From assembly GCA_029204225.1 (NCBI GenBank), contig CM055098.1, forward strand, positions 24,914,973 through 24,978,972: a stretch of 64,000 bases of DNA. The letters are read 5' to 3'. The stretch's first letter is position 1, and every line of letters starts with the position of its first letter. The notes under the pieces were generated by a model that was given only the letters and a program-made list of their open reading frames with translations, searched no databases and had not been told where the DNA came from. Positions 34,204 through 44,905 of the stretch are shown here, in pieces. The translations under genes were made by a program, and so were the position numbers. This DNA comes from Diphasiastrum complanatum. Lineage: Eukaryota > Streptophyta > Lycopodiopsida > Lycopodiales > Lycopodiaceae.

Positions 34204-35375
34204 TGAAGAAACATTTCGTTTCTAATGCGAAAGCTTTGCTAGCTTTCAATTTCGAACCTTTGACAAAAGGCGACATGACATGACACGAATTAGTTGTGCC
34301 CCACAAATAGCCAAGAAGATCAACCAAGTACCATGGGGTACAAATATCTAATCTGATAACATGACATCATCAGAAGTATTCTAGATCGTGGCTAATCTTC
34401 CACTCTTGTAATTTGCAAATTAGTTGTACATGTTTAATCTTTCTAATCTGTAAGTTACAAGATGCGACATGAAATTTGTTTGCGAACTACTTTCTGGATG
34501 ATGCACATTATAGTAAGTCTAATGCTAGTAAGCAAGACACGACATTAGAAGACGAAAAATACAGAATACTAGTTTAACTGCGTGCGAGACAATTTCTGTA
34601 ATAGGATCAGTAGATCCAAAGTCCACTAGTAAGCGAGACTCAAATGCGTGAGAGAACTGTATTTCTACGTGGATCTGCATGTAGTGCTTGAAGAATCAGA
34701 AAAATCAATAGATGATTTTGTAGCTATTGTGCACATTATTGATCTAGATGATTGTATGATCTTGTTTATAAATTCGTCTGCTATTATTCGTGTGTCTGAT
34801 TCGCCTGTTCATTTTAATTCCGCATCTTGGTTTGATATTGTTGAATGCTTCTATTAACGTAGATCAGTAGTGTCTGACTACTCTCTGAAGGATTGTAGGA
34901 GTGATACAGCCAATAGTGACCAGCGATCACATCTGAATTCCTGATGAACTGATCTCATTTGCGAATCCTTTCGCTTCACGATTCGCTTTGCTTCGCTATC
35001 ACCTGGCTACAAGGATAAATCAATTACAGAACTCACCTAGATTTTGTTTCGTTTTGCCCTATTTCATCACATCTCGTCTCGTCTCGTTACAGAGCTTGAT
35101 TATTCTTGTCGTAAATTATTTCGTTTTATTTCGTTTCGTTTCATGATCTGTGCTTCCAACATGAATCAATGTTAGAGCTCATTTCGTTTTCATTTAGAAT
35201 TCATCTCGTTTCGTCTTCTTGTATTACAGATTGATCCAACTGGAACAAAAATAATTCGAGTGTCGCGAAAAGTTTCACGAATCATTTGTGATTTAATTTT
35301 ATCAATTTCTCACTAGAGTTTTGGATAGAATTTTGCATTCTTTGAGTGCATTATTTTTGCATTATTTTTGCATCA
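34204..35375 (+). repeat. 5' LTR of element A, 1172 bp
   Basis: TG...CA ends. It contains a small open frame (34648-34857) shared with the 3' LTR, and a stretch rich in TTTCGT/TCTCGT words (35040-35230). Confidence 0.92.
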
Positions 35376-35376
35376 A

Positions 35377-35388
35377 TGGTATCAAAGC
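35377..35388 (+). other. primer binding site of element A
   Basis: TGGTATCAAAGC starts one base after the 5' LTR; one mismatch to the plant initiator tRNA-Met complement. Confidence 0.88.
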
Positions 35389-35489
35389 CTACGTTGTCAT
35401 AATCTGACATAGCCAAAGGGCAACAAGATCAAAGGGGCTAAAGCATTCAAACAATCAACCATCAACAAGTGCACACGAATTCAAAAGCA

Positions 35490-36425
35490 ATGGCTTCAAT
35501 CTACAACATACAGTACAAGATCTACACAGTTTTGGATTCTTCAGGATCTAACTTTTTAGCATGGAAAGTTAAGACATCGTTGATACTAAAGGGTGAAGGT
35601 TTATTCCCCTGGGTGGATGGCACAGAGGAGATGCCTATAACATCAGACAAAGAGCTATGTGAGTGGAAGGAGAAAAATAACAAGGCAGTAGCCTTGCTAT
35701 CATCATCCATCGAGGATAGTCTCACACTTGACCTGGCTACACTCTCCAAGACAAAGGAGATGTCGGATACACTGCTCACAAGATTTCAAATGAAATCATG
35801 AAGTCAAATAATGATGCTGAAAGATCAGCTGACAAATCTATAGTGGGATGGAGACCTCACTTCTTTTGTAAGGAAGATGAAGGATCTATTCATGTCACTA
35901 CACAATTCTAGAACAGAAAATACAGTGTCAGCTGAGAAGGAGCTCACTTACCTATTGAGGGCCTTATCTAGATCTTTCCAGACAACCAGAACCCTGCTTG
36001 TGAAAGATCCTACAATGACCCTCAAAAAGGCAAATGTCGAAATTCGAGAGGAAGTCGAGACAAGGGAGCACCTTGATCACACAGGTGATTCTGACCAAGC
36101 CTTCTACGACAACAAAGAAAAGGCCAAGAAACAATTCAAGCCTAAGAAACAAGGTGGAGAAAAGAAGACTTGTTTGAGATGCAGACGAGATGGGCACATA
36201 GTCGATACGTGCTTGCTCAATACAAAAATTGAATGTATCCACTGCCACAAGAAGGGTCATGCAACCATGGATTGCCGCCTGAGCCCAAGGAATAAATCAA
36301 CACAGAACAAACAGGAGAACAGTAACAGTTCGTCCTATGTTGAGGAGCCTGAGAGCTTGAAAATGGACGAAGAGAGATCGAACAGAAATTGTTCGACTGC
36401 CTACATTTGTGCAGATGTGTGCTGA
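35490..36425 (+). pseudogene. element A gag
   Basis: ATG 35490 opens a copia gag: SSGSNFLAWKVKTSLILKGE (about 35535-35595), SIEDSLTLDLATLSKTKE, and two zinc knuckles near the end, CLRCRRDGHIVDTC (about 36170-36215) and CIHCHKKGHATMDC (about 36235-36275). Both are intact C-x2-C-x4-H-x4-C, which is notable because many copia Gags carry one. A stop at 35799 and another at about 35843 break the frame. Confidence 0.88.
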
Positions 36426-36429
36426 GCGT

Positions 36430-37430
36430 CAATGCCTGACACACAAGAGGTGATCCTAGATTCAGGAGCTACCTCACACATTGTGATATCAAGACGAATC
36501 ATGTCTAATTCCGAAGGGCAGATCCATAAAAATTCATTGTTCTTGGAGATGGATCCAAACATCAAGTGAACAATATTGGCTCACTGTGGCTCTACATGAA
36601 TGGCAGAGATAGACAACTCAAAGATGTTCTGTTTGTGCCTACACTACAACAAAACTTGCTTTTTGTGGCAATAATAGCTGATGCAGGGATGCGTGTGACA
36701 TTTTCTGATGAAGCATGCAATCTTATTGATGCCAATACCAGTACCCTGATCACTCAAGGCAGAAAAAAAAAAATCTATATCACCTGAAAGCACACTTGCC
36801 TGCAGATCAAATGCATCAGACTCATGATGATTCGCCAGACACTCTGTGGCACAGGAGACTATGCCACATGGATTCGATGGCACTTTATGAAGCAAGCCAT
36901 CATGGAGCAATAACAGGGGTCAGCATCTCGAATGTGAACGATTCGACCACATCTGATGCATGTCTAAAGGGTAAGATGTCTCACACTCCATTTGTTAAAG
37001 ACTCCTACAGAACGACTAAGATTTTGGAGTTAGTGCATTCTGACATCTGTGGGCCTTTCAATGTAATCTCAGTAGGAGGCCCGAAATATTACATAACCTT
37101 CACATTATGGTGGGGAAGAAAGCCCAACTTGTCTTACACACCGCAGCACAACGATGTTGCAGAACAGAAGAATAGAACCCTGATGGAAGCTTCCAGATGC
37201 ATGATGGCCTACTCAAAAGCTCAAAAAGTAATGTGGGCTGAAGCAGTACCTACAGTTGCATACATCCAGAATAGGACAGGGAAGCCTGGTGTCCCTCACA
37301 CGACACCACACAATTATGGTGGGGGAGAAAGCCCAACTTGTCTCACATCAGAATCGTTGGTTGTGCAGCTTATGCACATATCCCTGATAAGCTTCAAAGA
37401 AGCTTGATGAAAAAGCTAAACAGGGATTTT
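36430..37430 (+). pseudogene. element A protease, pre-integrase and deleted integrase
   Basis: Protease ILDSGATSHIV at about 36450-36480; the capping strand DVLFVPTLQQNLLF (36625-36665); pre-integrase LWHRRLCHMDSMALYEAS (36840-36895); integrase LELVHSDICGPFNV with the first catalytic Asp (37025-37065). The chain then runs YYITFT-LWWGRKPNLSYT-PQHNDVAEQKN: about 75 residues holding the second catalytic Asp (normally near D-x-G-G-E) are gone, and a copy of the downstream LWWGRKPNLS segment sits in the gap. The Glu region (VAEQKN) remains. The integrase cannot be active. Frameshifts follow at about 37310. Confidence 0.92.
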
Positions 37431-38671
37431 TTGTAGGGTATGACAACAATTCGACATACTACAGAGTCTACATGCCAGACACGAACACTGTGAAGATAGT
37501 GAGAGATGTCAGATTCGATGAGAGCAGGACAATGGCCAATGACGATCATGTCAGCTATGAAGTTCTGGAAAGACAATACTATGATCTGCCACTAGCAACA
37601 GAGGGAGCAAAAGACGAACACAAAAATGAAGATTTTCAAGTCGCTTCACATTCAAGTGATGAATCAGAAGACGAAAGATTTGAGAGGCAGCCTTCTGCTA
37701 TAGTGCTTGTAAACCAAGATGGTTCCGGACCTAGCAGAGCAGACAAAGGCAAAGTCATTGTTGTCCTAGGAGGTTTTCTATGAAGGTCGACAAGACAACT
37801 ACGAGCATCAGCAAGATATGTGCCAGGCAGCTCTGCTTCCACATTAGAAGAATTCTATGGATTCAGTGACGAACCACAGACATTTGAGGAGGCGATTGAA
37901 TGTCCAGAGAAGGACAAATGGATCTAAGCCATGAATGAAGAGATGGAGTCCATGAGGAAGAACCAGGTATGGACGTTGCAGCCATTATCTGATAAGCAAA
38001 AGGTTGTAAAATACAAATGGATCTACAAGCTCAAGTATGGACCAGATGGGGATGTCTCAAAATACATGGCAAGACTGGTAGTGAAGGGATTTTCTCAGAG
38101 ATATGATATTGATTATTTTAAAACCTTCACACATTCATCCCTATGTTTGTTATTTGCATATGCAGCTGCTTATGACCTCAGGATCCACATTGTGGACAAG
38201 AAGACAGCCTTCTTGCATGGTGAGTTAGACAAGGAGGTCTACATGGATCAACCCTTAGGTTATGTCTTGAATTCACTTCTTGATTATGCATGTAGAATGC
38301 ATAAGAGTATCTATGGTCTGAAATAGTCAACTCGACAATGGTACAAAAAGAATGATCAAGCCCCGAAATCATTGGGATTCAAGCCACTGATGGTTGATTC
38401 CAATGTCTATGTGAGATTACTAATAGAAAGATCATCGTTGTGGCTGTGTATGTGGATGAACTCTGATACTCTGTAAGAGTGAGAAGCTGATTGCTGAAGT
38501 GAAGACAAACATCTCGAAACATTTCAAGATCATGGATCTGGGAGGGGCCAGGTGTTATCTTGGCTTGCAAATTGAAAGGGACTATGAGTGAGGTATGATG
38601 TACCTTCATCAGTCTAGATACACCCAAAAAATCCTAGAGAATTTCGGGATGTTGAATTGCAAAGGAGCGAA
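37431..38671 (+). pseudogene. element A reverse transcriptase (truncated)
   Basis: Linker (RVYMPDTNTVKIVRDVRFDE), then RT: FEEAIECPEKDKWI (about 37880-37925), KWIYKLKYGPDGDVSKYMAR, VVKGFSQRYDIDYFKTF, FLHGELDKEVYMDQPLGY, SIYGLK, then a frameshifted AVYVDE region where the YVDD active site should be (about 38445-38460), and YLHQSRYTQKILENFGM. Stops occur at about 37925 and 38323. It ends abruptly inside RT after CKGANI at 38671, where LTR sequence begins; RNase H is absent. Confidence 0.92.
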
Positions 38672-39561
38672 TATTAGAAGACAAAAAATACAGAATACTA
38701 GTCCGCCTGTGTGCGAGACAATTTCTGTAATAGGATCAGTAGATCCAAAGTATGCTAGTAAGCGAGACTCGAATTCGTGAAAGAACTGTATTTTTCTCAC
38801 GCCAACACATTGCGTGGATCTGCATGCAATGTTTGAAGAATCAGAAAAATCAAAAGATGAGTTTTTAGCTGTTGTGCACTTTCTTGATCTAGATGATTGT
38901 ATGATCTTCTATGTAAATTTGTCTGCTATTATTCATGTGTCTGATTCGCTTGTTCATTTTAATTTCGCATCTTGGTTTGATATTGTTGAATGTTGTATTA
39001 ATTAGTTAACGTAGATCAACAATGTCTAACTACTCTTTGAAGGATTGTAGGAGTGATACAGTTGGCAATGACCAACAATCACATCTAAATTCCTGACGAA
39101 TTGATCTCGTTCGCGAATTCTTTCGCTTTGTGATTTGCTTCACTTCGTGATCACTTGGCTACAAGGGTAAATCAATTATAGAGCTCACCTAGGTTTTGTT
39201 TCGTTTCATCCTGTTTCATCACATCTCGTCTCATCTCGTCTCGTTACAGAGCTTGATTAATCTTGTCGCAAATTATTTTGTTTCATTTCGTTTTGTTTCA
39301 CGATCTATACTTCCAGCATGAATCAATGTCAGAGCTCGTTTTGCTTCGCTTCGTTTTGTTTCGTTTTTGTTTAGAATTTGTCTCGTCTTGTCTCGTCTCG
39401 TTGTATTATAGAGCCTGATTGATCCAATTTGAATAGAAATAATTCGAGTGTCACGAAAAGTTTCGCGAATTGTTTGTGATTTAATTTTATCAGTTTGTCA
39501 CTAGAGTTTTGGCTAGAATTTTGCATTTTCTAAGTGCATTTTTCTGCATATTTTTGCATCA
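38672..39561 (+). repeat. 3' LTR of element A, 5'-truncated (about 890 bp)
   Basis: From ATTAGAAGACAAAAAATACAG it matches the 5' LTR from about 34544 to its end. The first roughly 340 bp of LTR and the polypurine tract are deleted together with RNase H. The right end is TTTTGCATCA followed by the CACCT target duplication. TTTCGT/TCTCGT-rich sequence at 39190-39420 is longer than in the 5' LTR. Confidence 0.92.
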
Positions 39562-40379
39562 CACCTAGATTCTCATCATTAGTAGTAAAGTTGATTTGCT
39601 TGCTACTTTTATCTCTTCAAACATTCATTAGAAAAATGTCCTTTGATTTCACAATAAAAGCATTTCAACTTAGACTTATCTTTCTTTTTGCCAAAAGATG
39701 AAGTCTCACCTTGACCTTGCCCTTTAGACCACTTTCCTTTGCCTTTGTCCTTGAACTTGCCTTTGATGAACATAGCCTCCTCTTCATCTTGAGATGTTGA
39801 TGTAGATCCACCTCCTCTTGATTTAAGCCTATAATCCTCATTCACCAAGATCTCTTGCAAATCCACAATACTTGGCAAAGTCTTTTGAATAGCAAAACTT
39901 TGAACAAGATTAGCATGATCATCCAACAAGCCATTAAGTATAACTTGAACAAGTTCAATACATGCTAACTCATCATTGAATTCTTTAACCCTCAAAAGAA
40001 AAGCATGAGTACTCTCTTTCTTCTTTTGCAAACTTTGAAAGATTTGCCTCCTAAGAGTAAGCACTCTTGATGTAGACTTGGATTCATAAAGCTTCTTCAA
40101 ACCTTCCCAAGCCTCCAAAGATGATGTGCACTTACCAATCTCCTTAAGAAGCTCATTGGTAACATTCATCTTAATAATGTGTAGAGCTCTTTTAGCTCTC
40201 TTGTCATACCTCACTTGATCTTGAGGTGCTTGAGGCGTCTCCTCCACACCTGCAACAATCTCCATCAACTCATTCATCTCCAATAAAGACTCCTTCATCA
40301 CCTTCCAAATAGAATAGTTGATTGAGGTAAGCCTATCATTGTCTTCCAACATGAATCCACCATTGTAGCCATGTTGCAA
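39562..40379 (-). pseudogene. copia element B gag
   Basis: The minus strand from ATG 40379 gives a nearly complete gag of 256 codons to 39609: LTSINYSIWKVMKESLLEMN, CTSSLEAWEGLKKLYESKS, RVLTLRRQIFQSLQKKKEST, ELVQVILNGLLDDHANLVQ, a Lys/Gly-rich stretch and the zinc knuckle CFYCEIKGHFSNEC. A stop follows, then a few gag-protease linker residues to 39562, where element A interrupts. The UBN2-type gag domain is typical of plant copia. This is the best-preserved gag in the window. Confidence 0.92.
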
Positions 40380-41044
40380 TGATGTGATCTTCTTCTATAA
40401 ACCTGTTCAAATGCACAAAGCACTCTCTTGAATGTCAATAAATGAACTAAAGAAAAAATCACAGAGATTTGGAACCTCTCAAATCTCTTCTAGCACTTCT
40501 AACTAGAAGATCAACACATAGAATAGTGAAATCTTGATCAATCTATGTGTTGATCTTCTAACTAGAAGATCAACACATAGAATAGTGAAATCTTGATCAA
40601 TCTATGATCTATACTCAATCTAATGATTCTTGCCACTTCCTAATATTGAAACACACTCAAATGAAGTTTGGTAGACTCACAAACTAGAGATCCAGTCAGA
40701 ATTAGGGTTTTGACAAAATCACAAAAAATTGAATATCTCAAATTCTACATGCAATTTCTAAAAACTTGATATATCATCTTGTAGCCTTCAATGAGACCTT
40801 CCTAATGTACCAAAAATTGGATAATTCCAATAAACCAAGTGTGAAATCAGAATCGATCAAGTATACAACCCTATATTGAGTTTTGACCTACAAAAGATCA
40901 ATTCTACCATGCAAAAAGATCAATTCTGCACATGCAAAAATGCTAATTTTTTTAGTAGAAATCAATCTAGCATGCTCTAGCATTGGTAACTCCTCCAAAT
41001 CATTGATAAAGATGGCTGATCCTTTCATAACCTGAAACATAAGA
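40380..41044 (-). other. leader of element B with a 59-bp tandem/inverted repeat
   Basis: The untranslated leader lies between primer site and gag. At 40501-40606 a 59-bp unit is present almost twice; at the junction 40543-40560 and 40563-40580 form a perfect 18-bp inverted repeat around a 2-nt loop. 40721-41035 is shared with 27790-28064. Confidence 0.85.
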
Positions 41045-41056
41045 GCTCTAATACCA
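41045..41056 (-). other. primer binding site of element B
   Basis: The minus strand reads TGGTATTAGAGC, one mismatch to the initiator tRNA-Met complement, immediately next to the LTR end (CTTCACA). Confidence 0.85.
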
Positions 41057-41520
41057 TGTGAAGGATTTCAGATCATTCAAGATCCAAATCCATGTCCCTA
41101 ATCTTTGGTTACAAAAGGAGCAAACCAACAATCTTGGCAATGTAGAAAAATAAGCATCTATATAAAAAATGAGATGTAAACTCTAAGAGATACTGATCAA
41201 ACATGAACCAAAATATAAAATATAGTTGTTGTCCGTACAATTACACTACCCTACTATATTTCACAAATGTGGAACTAAAAATAGCAATAAATGATTATTC
41301 TACACTAAGAATTGCAAGATAACATCATGAGAGTGCACCAATGAGTAGTAGAACCCAAAGAGAACCATGTACAATGATGAAATGAGAGAGAGAAGAGAGA
41401 AGATGTGTCTCTCAACGAGTTACATCCGTTTATAGTAGGTTCGAACCATATTTGGCCACTTGGCTTTCTCTCCAAAATGTATACCCTACTTTTTTTTGGT
41501 CTAGTTCAAATTTGAATCTC
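41057..41520 (-). repeat. 5' LTR of element B (3' part; outer end lost)
   Basis: On the minus strand it ends ...GAAATCCTTCACA at 41057. Its upper part (41395-41500) matches the LTR of element D at 53720-53770, for example TACATTTTGGAG and AAGCCAAGTGGCCAAATA. Homology stops near 41520, where CACTA-like sequence begins. Confidence 0.75.
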
Positions 41521-41539
41521 GCGTCCATGTGGCATATTC

Positions 41540-41727
41540 TTCGGTTCGTTTTTACTGGCTGGTTGTCAGTTTTGGGCTTGGCGTCGGATTCCGACGGATT
41601 TTAAATACGACGGATTCCAACGACCTTATAGCGACGCATTTTTTGACGCCCGCGTCGATTAAAAAAAAAATTAAAACGCGATTTCACGTCAAAAATCCCG
41701 TCGGAAATTGTGGCAATTCTTGTAGTG
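41540..41727. mobile_element. CACTA (En/Spm-type) transposon terminus
   Basis: The right end, read on the minus strand from 41727, is CACTACAAGAATTGCCACAA, a typical CACTA terminal repeat. Subterminal motifs with CGACGG/CCGTCG (41580-41700) follow, for example GACGGATTCC and CCCGTCGG. No second terminus was found, so it is one end of a truncated element. Confidence 0.75.
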
Positions 41728-42272
41728 CAACTCGATTTATAAAAAGGTTTTTATAAGGGAAGCTCCTTAGATCCTACTTACAAATCCTAAACACAAAGGA
41801 TAACACACTATGGAGAAACCACCCAACCAAATAGAAGCATCCAATCAATCTCTAAAAAAGCCTCAACCCCAAGCCAAAGAACAAGAAGCATGAAAGTAGA
41901 GTGAGAGCCTAGCAATGAATCAAGAATCATGATGAGAAGTAGGGCAAGTTTGGACCTCTTATATAGAGCCAAAAGCATTTTGGGCACATAGCCATGCATA
42001 GCCCTATGTCCCCTATATATAGATTCACCTAGAATAGAGTCCTATGCATGGACCTGCTATTCATAGAATTGCTATTGATAACTCTACACATGCACACACT
42101 GTCTCATACCTTGTAAACCCCATTTAGTGTGTTATGGGCCTCACAAGGATATTAGTTACTCTCGAGTCATGTCCAATATGATGTGGCATAACTAACAACT
42201 TGTTTCACTATAGTACCATGTATCCAAGCCTAAGAGTATACTATAGCCTATATACTGGTCATGGACATAACA
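41726..42272 (-). repeat. 3' LTR of gypsy element J (inner end clear, outer end tentative)
   Basis: On the minus strand a polypurine tract GGAGGGAAGAA (42273-42283) is followed by TGTTATGTCC starting at 42272. The outer boundary is placed at the TG of 41726 because it gives TG...CA ends next to the CACTA terminus; this is a guess. Confidence 0.6.
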
Positions 42273-42299
42273 TTCTTCCCTCCTAAACTGTTTCTATCC

Positions 42300-43175
42300 T
42301 TAGAAACTAAAATTCGGAAAATTCTTCTTTATGCTATCAACTCTCTCCCACGAATCATCATCCTCAGTAGGACCCTTCCACCGAATTAAGCACTTAGAGA
42401 TAGAATGATTTCTCAATTGTTTATCTCTGAATCTGAGCACTTTCTCAGGTTCCAAAGGTACACTAAGCGACAAATCTTTCAAATGGGATAAATCCTCATG
42501 CGATCCAACTGTATTACCATCATGTACACTTAGTTTCAAATGACTTACATGAAACACTGGGTGTGTAGTTGATTTTCCTTGAAGATCGAGTTCGTATGCC
42601 AAAGAACCAATTCTACGTACAATCTTGAAAGGTCCACAATAACGGGTAGACAACTTATAATGCTTCCCTACTGTATGTAACGTCTTAGAATCTTTTGGAA
42701 TCCTAAGATATACCCAGTCATCAACTTTAAAATCTCTTGGAGATCTCTTAAGATCGGTATAGTGTTTAGCTCTATCTTGAGCACTTCGGATACTATCCTT
42801 AGCCACTTGCAACATTTCTTGCATATCATGCAAAAAATCAGCAACCTTCTAGAGATCTAGGTTGAATACCGTACATAAGCATGAAAGGACTGTAACCTGT
42901 AGCAGAATGTTTTCTACTATTATATGCAAACTCAACCAATGGGAGACTTCCCAATGAGATTTGTTGTGAGAAACATACGTCCTCAAAATATCTTCCATAG
43001 TTTGATTGGCCCTTTCTGTCTGGCCATCTAATTCGGGATGATCATAAGAACTTAAACTCAAAGAAGTTTCCAGTTTATGGGATACTGTTGACCAAAAGTG
43101 ACCTGTGAACTTAGGATTTCTATCACTAACAATGTCACTTGGTAGACCATACAACTGAACTAATCTTTCAAGCAA
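42300..43175 (-). pseudogene. Ty3/gypsy (chromovirus) integrase C-terminus with chromodomain
   Basis: Minus strand: LYGLPSDIVSDRNPKFTGHF (integrase second Asp region, about 43095-43155), DGQTERANQTMEDILRTYV with the catalytic Glu (42965-43025), then after a frame break KVDDWVYLRIP, YCGPFKIVRRIGSLAYEL, HPVFHVSHLKLS, and a chromodomain-like end SISKCLIRWKG...DDSWERV (42320-42400). Chromodomains direct integration to particular chromatin. RT and earlier pol are missing: the fragment is cut at about 43176, exactly where a plus-strand copia fragment starts. Confidence 0.9.
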
Positions 43176-43179
43176 AAAT

Positions 43180-44164
43180 TTTAAAAGAAATTTTTGACAT
43201 TTTGAACATTATCATTCTTTGTAGAAATAATGAGAAGCTAATTGAAGAAACTAAGCATGCACTTGGTACTGAGTTTAAGATGTAGGACTTAGGAGTTTTT
43301 CACTATATTCTAGGCCTTGAAATAGATTTTTGGAAAGGTCATGCATTTATAAGCCAAAGTAGATATGCACTTTCAATGCTCAAGAAATTCCAGATGGAAA
43401 ATTGTAAAGGCATAGATACACCTATGGAGCACATTGTAAAAGTTCCTATGAAAGATGATGAAAAATCCTTTGAGGACATCAATCTTTATAGGAGTCTTAT
43501 TGGCTCACTTATTTGGTTAACAGTGACTAGGCCTGATCTAAGCTTTTGTGTTCATAAGCTAAGTCAACATATGTAGGATCCAAAGTTATATCACTGGAAG
43601 TTGGCTAAAAGAATCTTGAGGTATATATCTTCTACCTCAGATTATGGATTATTCTACAAGGGAGAAGATTTGACTTTGATTGCTTTTTCAGATTCAGATT
43701 TTGCAGGAGACGGGTTGGATAGAAAATCCACAAGTGCTTACACTATATTTCTTGGAGGGAACTTGGTTTCTTGGCTATCAAAGAAGCAGACAACTATTTC
43801 CTTATCATCCTATGAAGCTGAATACAAATATCTTACAACCACAACAAAGGAGGTTTTTTTGATCAAAAGGCTACTTTTGGAGCTAAAGTGTTATGCAGAT
43901 AAAGATCTTCCAATTATCAAGAATGACAACATTTATGCTCAAGCTCTTGCAAATAACCCAGTTTTCCATGCAAGGAGCAAACACATTGAAGTAGCTCATC
44001 ATTTTGTAAGAGAAAAAGTCATTGGGAGAGAGATCTCATTGGAGCATGTTGATTCTACAAATTGTGTTGCAGGTCTTCTCAGCAAGCCACTACTCAAGAA
44101 TGTCTCTATCAAGATGAGGTCTTACCTTGGCCTCATTTCGAAATCTATGTTGATAGGAACATAG
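43180..44164 (+). pseudogene. copia element I: RT end and RNase H
   Basis: Plus strand: NNEKLIEETKHALGTEFKM, GVFHYILGLEID, SRYALSMLKKFQMENCKGID (RT thumb), YRSLIGSLIWLTVTRPDL, then RNase H with FSDSDFAGDGLDRKSTSAYT (catalytic Asp), SLSSYEAEYKYLTTTTKEVF (Glu), NPVFHARSKHIEVAHHFVRE and a C-terminal LSKPLLKNVSIKMRSYLGL. Two stops are seen (43282 and 43574). The RNase H part, 43601-44164, is open for 187 codons. The 5' side is lost at 43176-43180. Confidence 0.92.
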
Positions 44165-44175
44165 ATTTTAAGGAG

Positions 44176-44905
44176 TGTGAAGATTATTAAAATATTATCT
44201 TCCTATCTCGAGTTTGGGGCCATGTCCATGGTTATTTCCACTATATTTTATGTTGTGCATAAAAGGTATGTGAATTGAGCACATAACCTTCTAGTATAGG
44301 TCGGATTTGAGTTAGGTAGATTCAATTTTGATGACATGCAAAAGTTTAGATAGCATGCAATGTCATATTGTATGCATGAAAGCCATGCAATCAGTGCATG
44401 CAACATGCAAAGTGGTTAATGTGATCTACACATGTCTAGGCAATTTTATGAGTTGACATGCAGTACATGCAACATCCATGCATGCAATTACACATGTGGA
44501 TCTCTGGTAGGTAAATTAGTTTAGTTAAGTGAACTTTCCATGCAACTCCACTATAGGAATTTAAGTCTCTCTCATGTAGGGAAAGCTTGGCATGTTTTGC
44601 CATATTGTGAATAATGAGATTTTGCTAATTTGGGCTCATTCTCTTTCTACCTGAGTTCTCTTTCATTGATTTTCTCTCTCCACATGAGAGCGGACTGTTT
44701 TTCCCATACTAAGCACTTAGAGAATTATTTCTGATGTTAAATTCTCATAGTGAGAAGTTAGATTTTTTCATCAGATGTATGCCATTGTGCTCTTGTCATA
44801 CATTTTTCAAGTATAATGTTCTCTTATCAATCTTGTGCAATCACAACACCTCAGTAAGATCCTGTAGGGTGTGTGGTGAAGTTCACACGTGCTAAAAACT
44901 TCACA
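44176..44905 (+). repeat. 3' LTR of element I, 730 bp
   Basis: It follows the purine run TTTTAAGGAG, begins TGTGAAG and ends CTTCACA (inverted termini). It shares GGTATGTGAATTGAG(C/T)ACAT and a CATGCA-rich stretch (44333-44490) with the LTR at 11.8-12.5 kb. ACACGTGC lies close to the right end. Confidence 0.85.

Larger units (their letters stand above)
34204..39561 (+). mobile_element. element A: Ty1/copia retrotransposon, 5358 bp
   Basis: LTR - primer site - gag - protease - integrase - RT - LTR, the copia gene order. It begins TGAAGAAACATT at 34204 and ends ...TTTTGCATCA at 39561, with CACCT on both sides (34199-34203 and 39562-39566). The flanks are the two halves of the gag-protease junction of element B on the other strand, so A landed in B. 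It is defective: stops in gag and RT, part of the integrase core deleted, and RNase H plus the first part of the 3' LTR deleted. By eye the LTRs differ at roughly a tenth of positions, so the insertion is not recent. Confidence 0.95.

Noticed and set aside
41425-41440. GGTTCGAACC resembling a tRNA T-arm
   Set aside because: It lies in an LTR and no acceptor or anticodon stem surrounds it.
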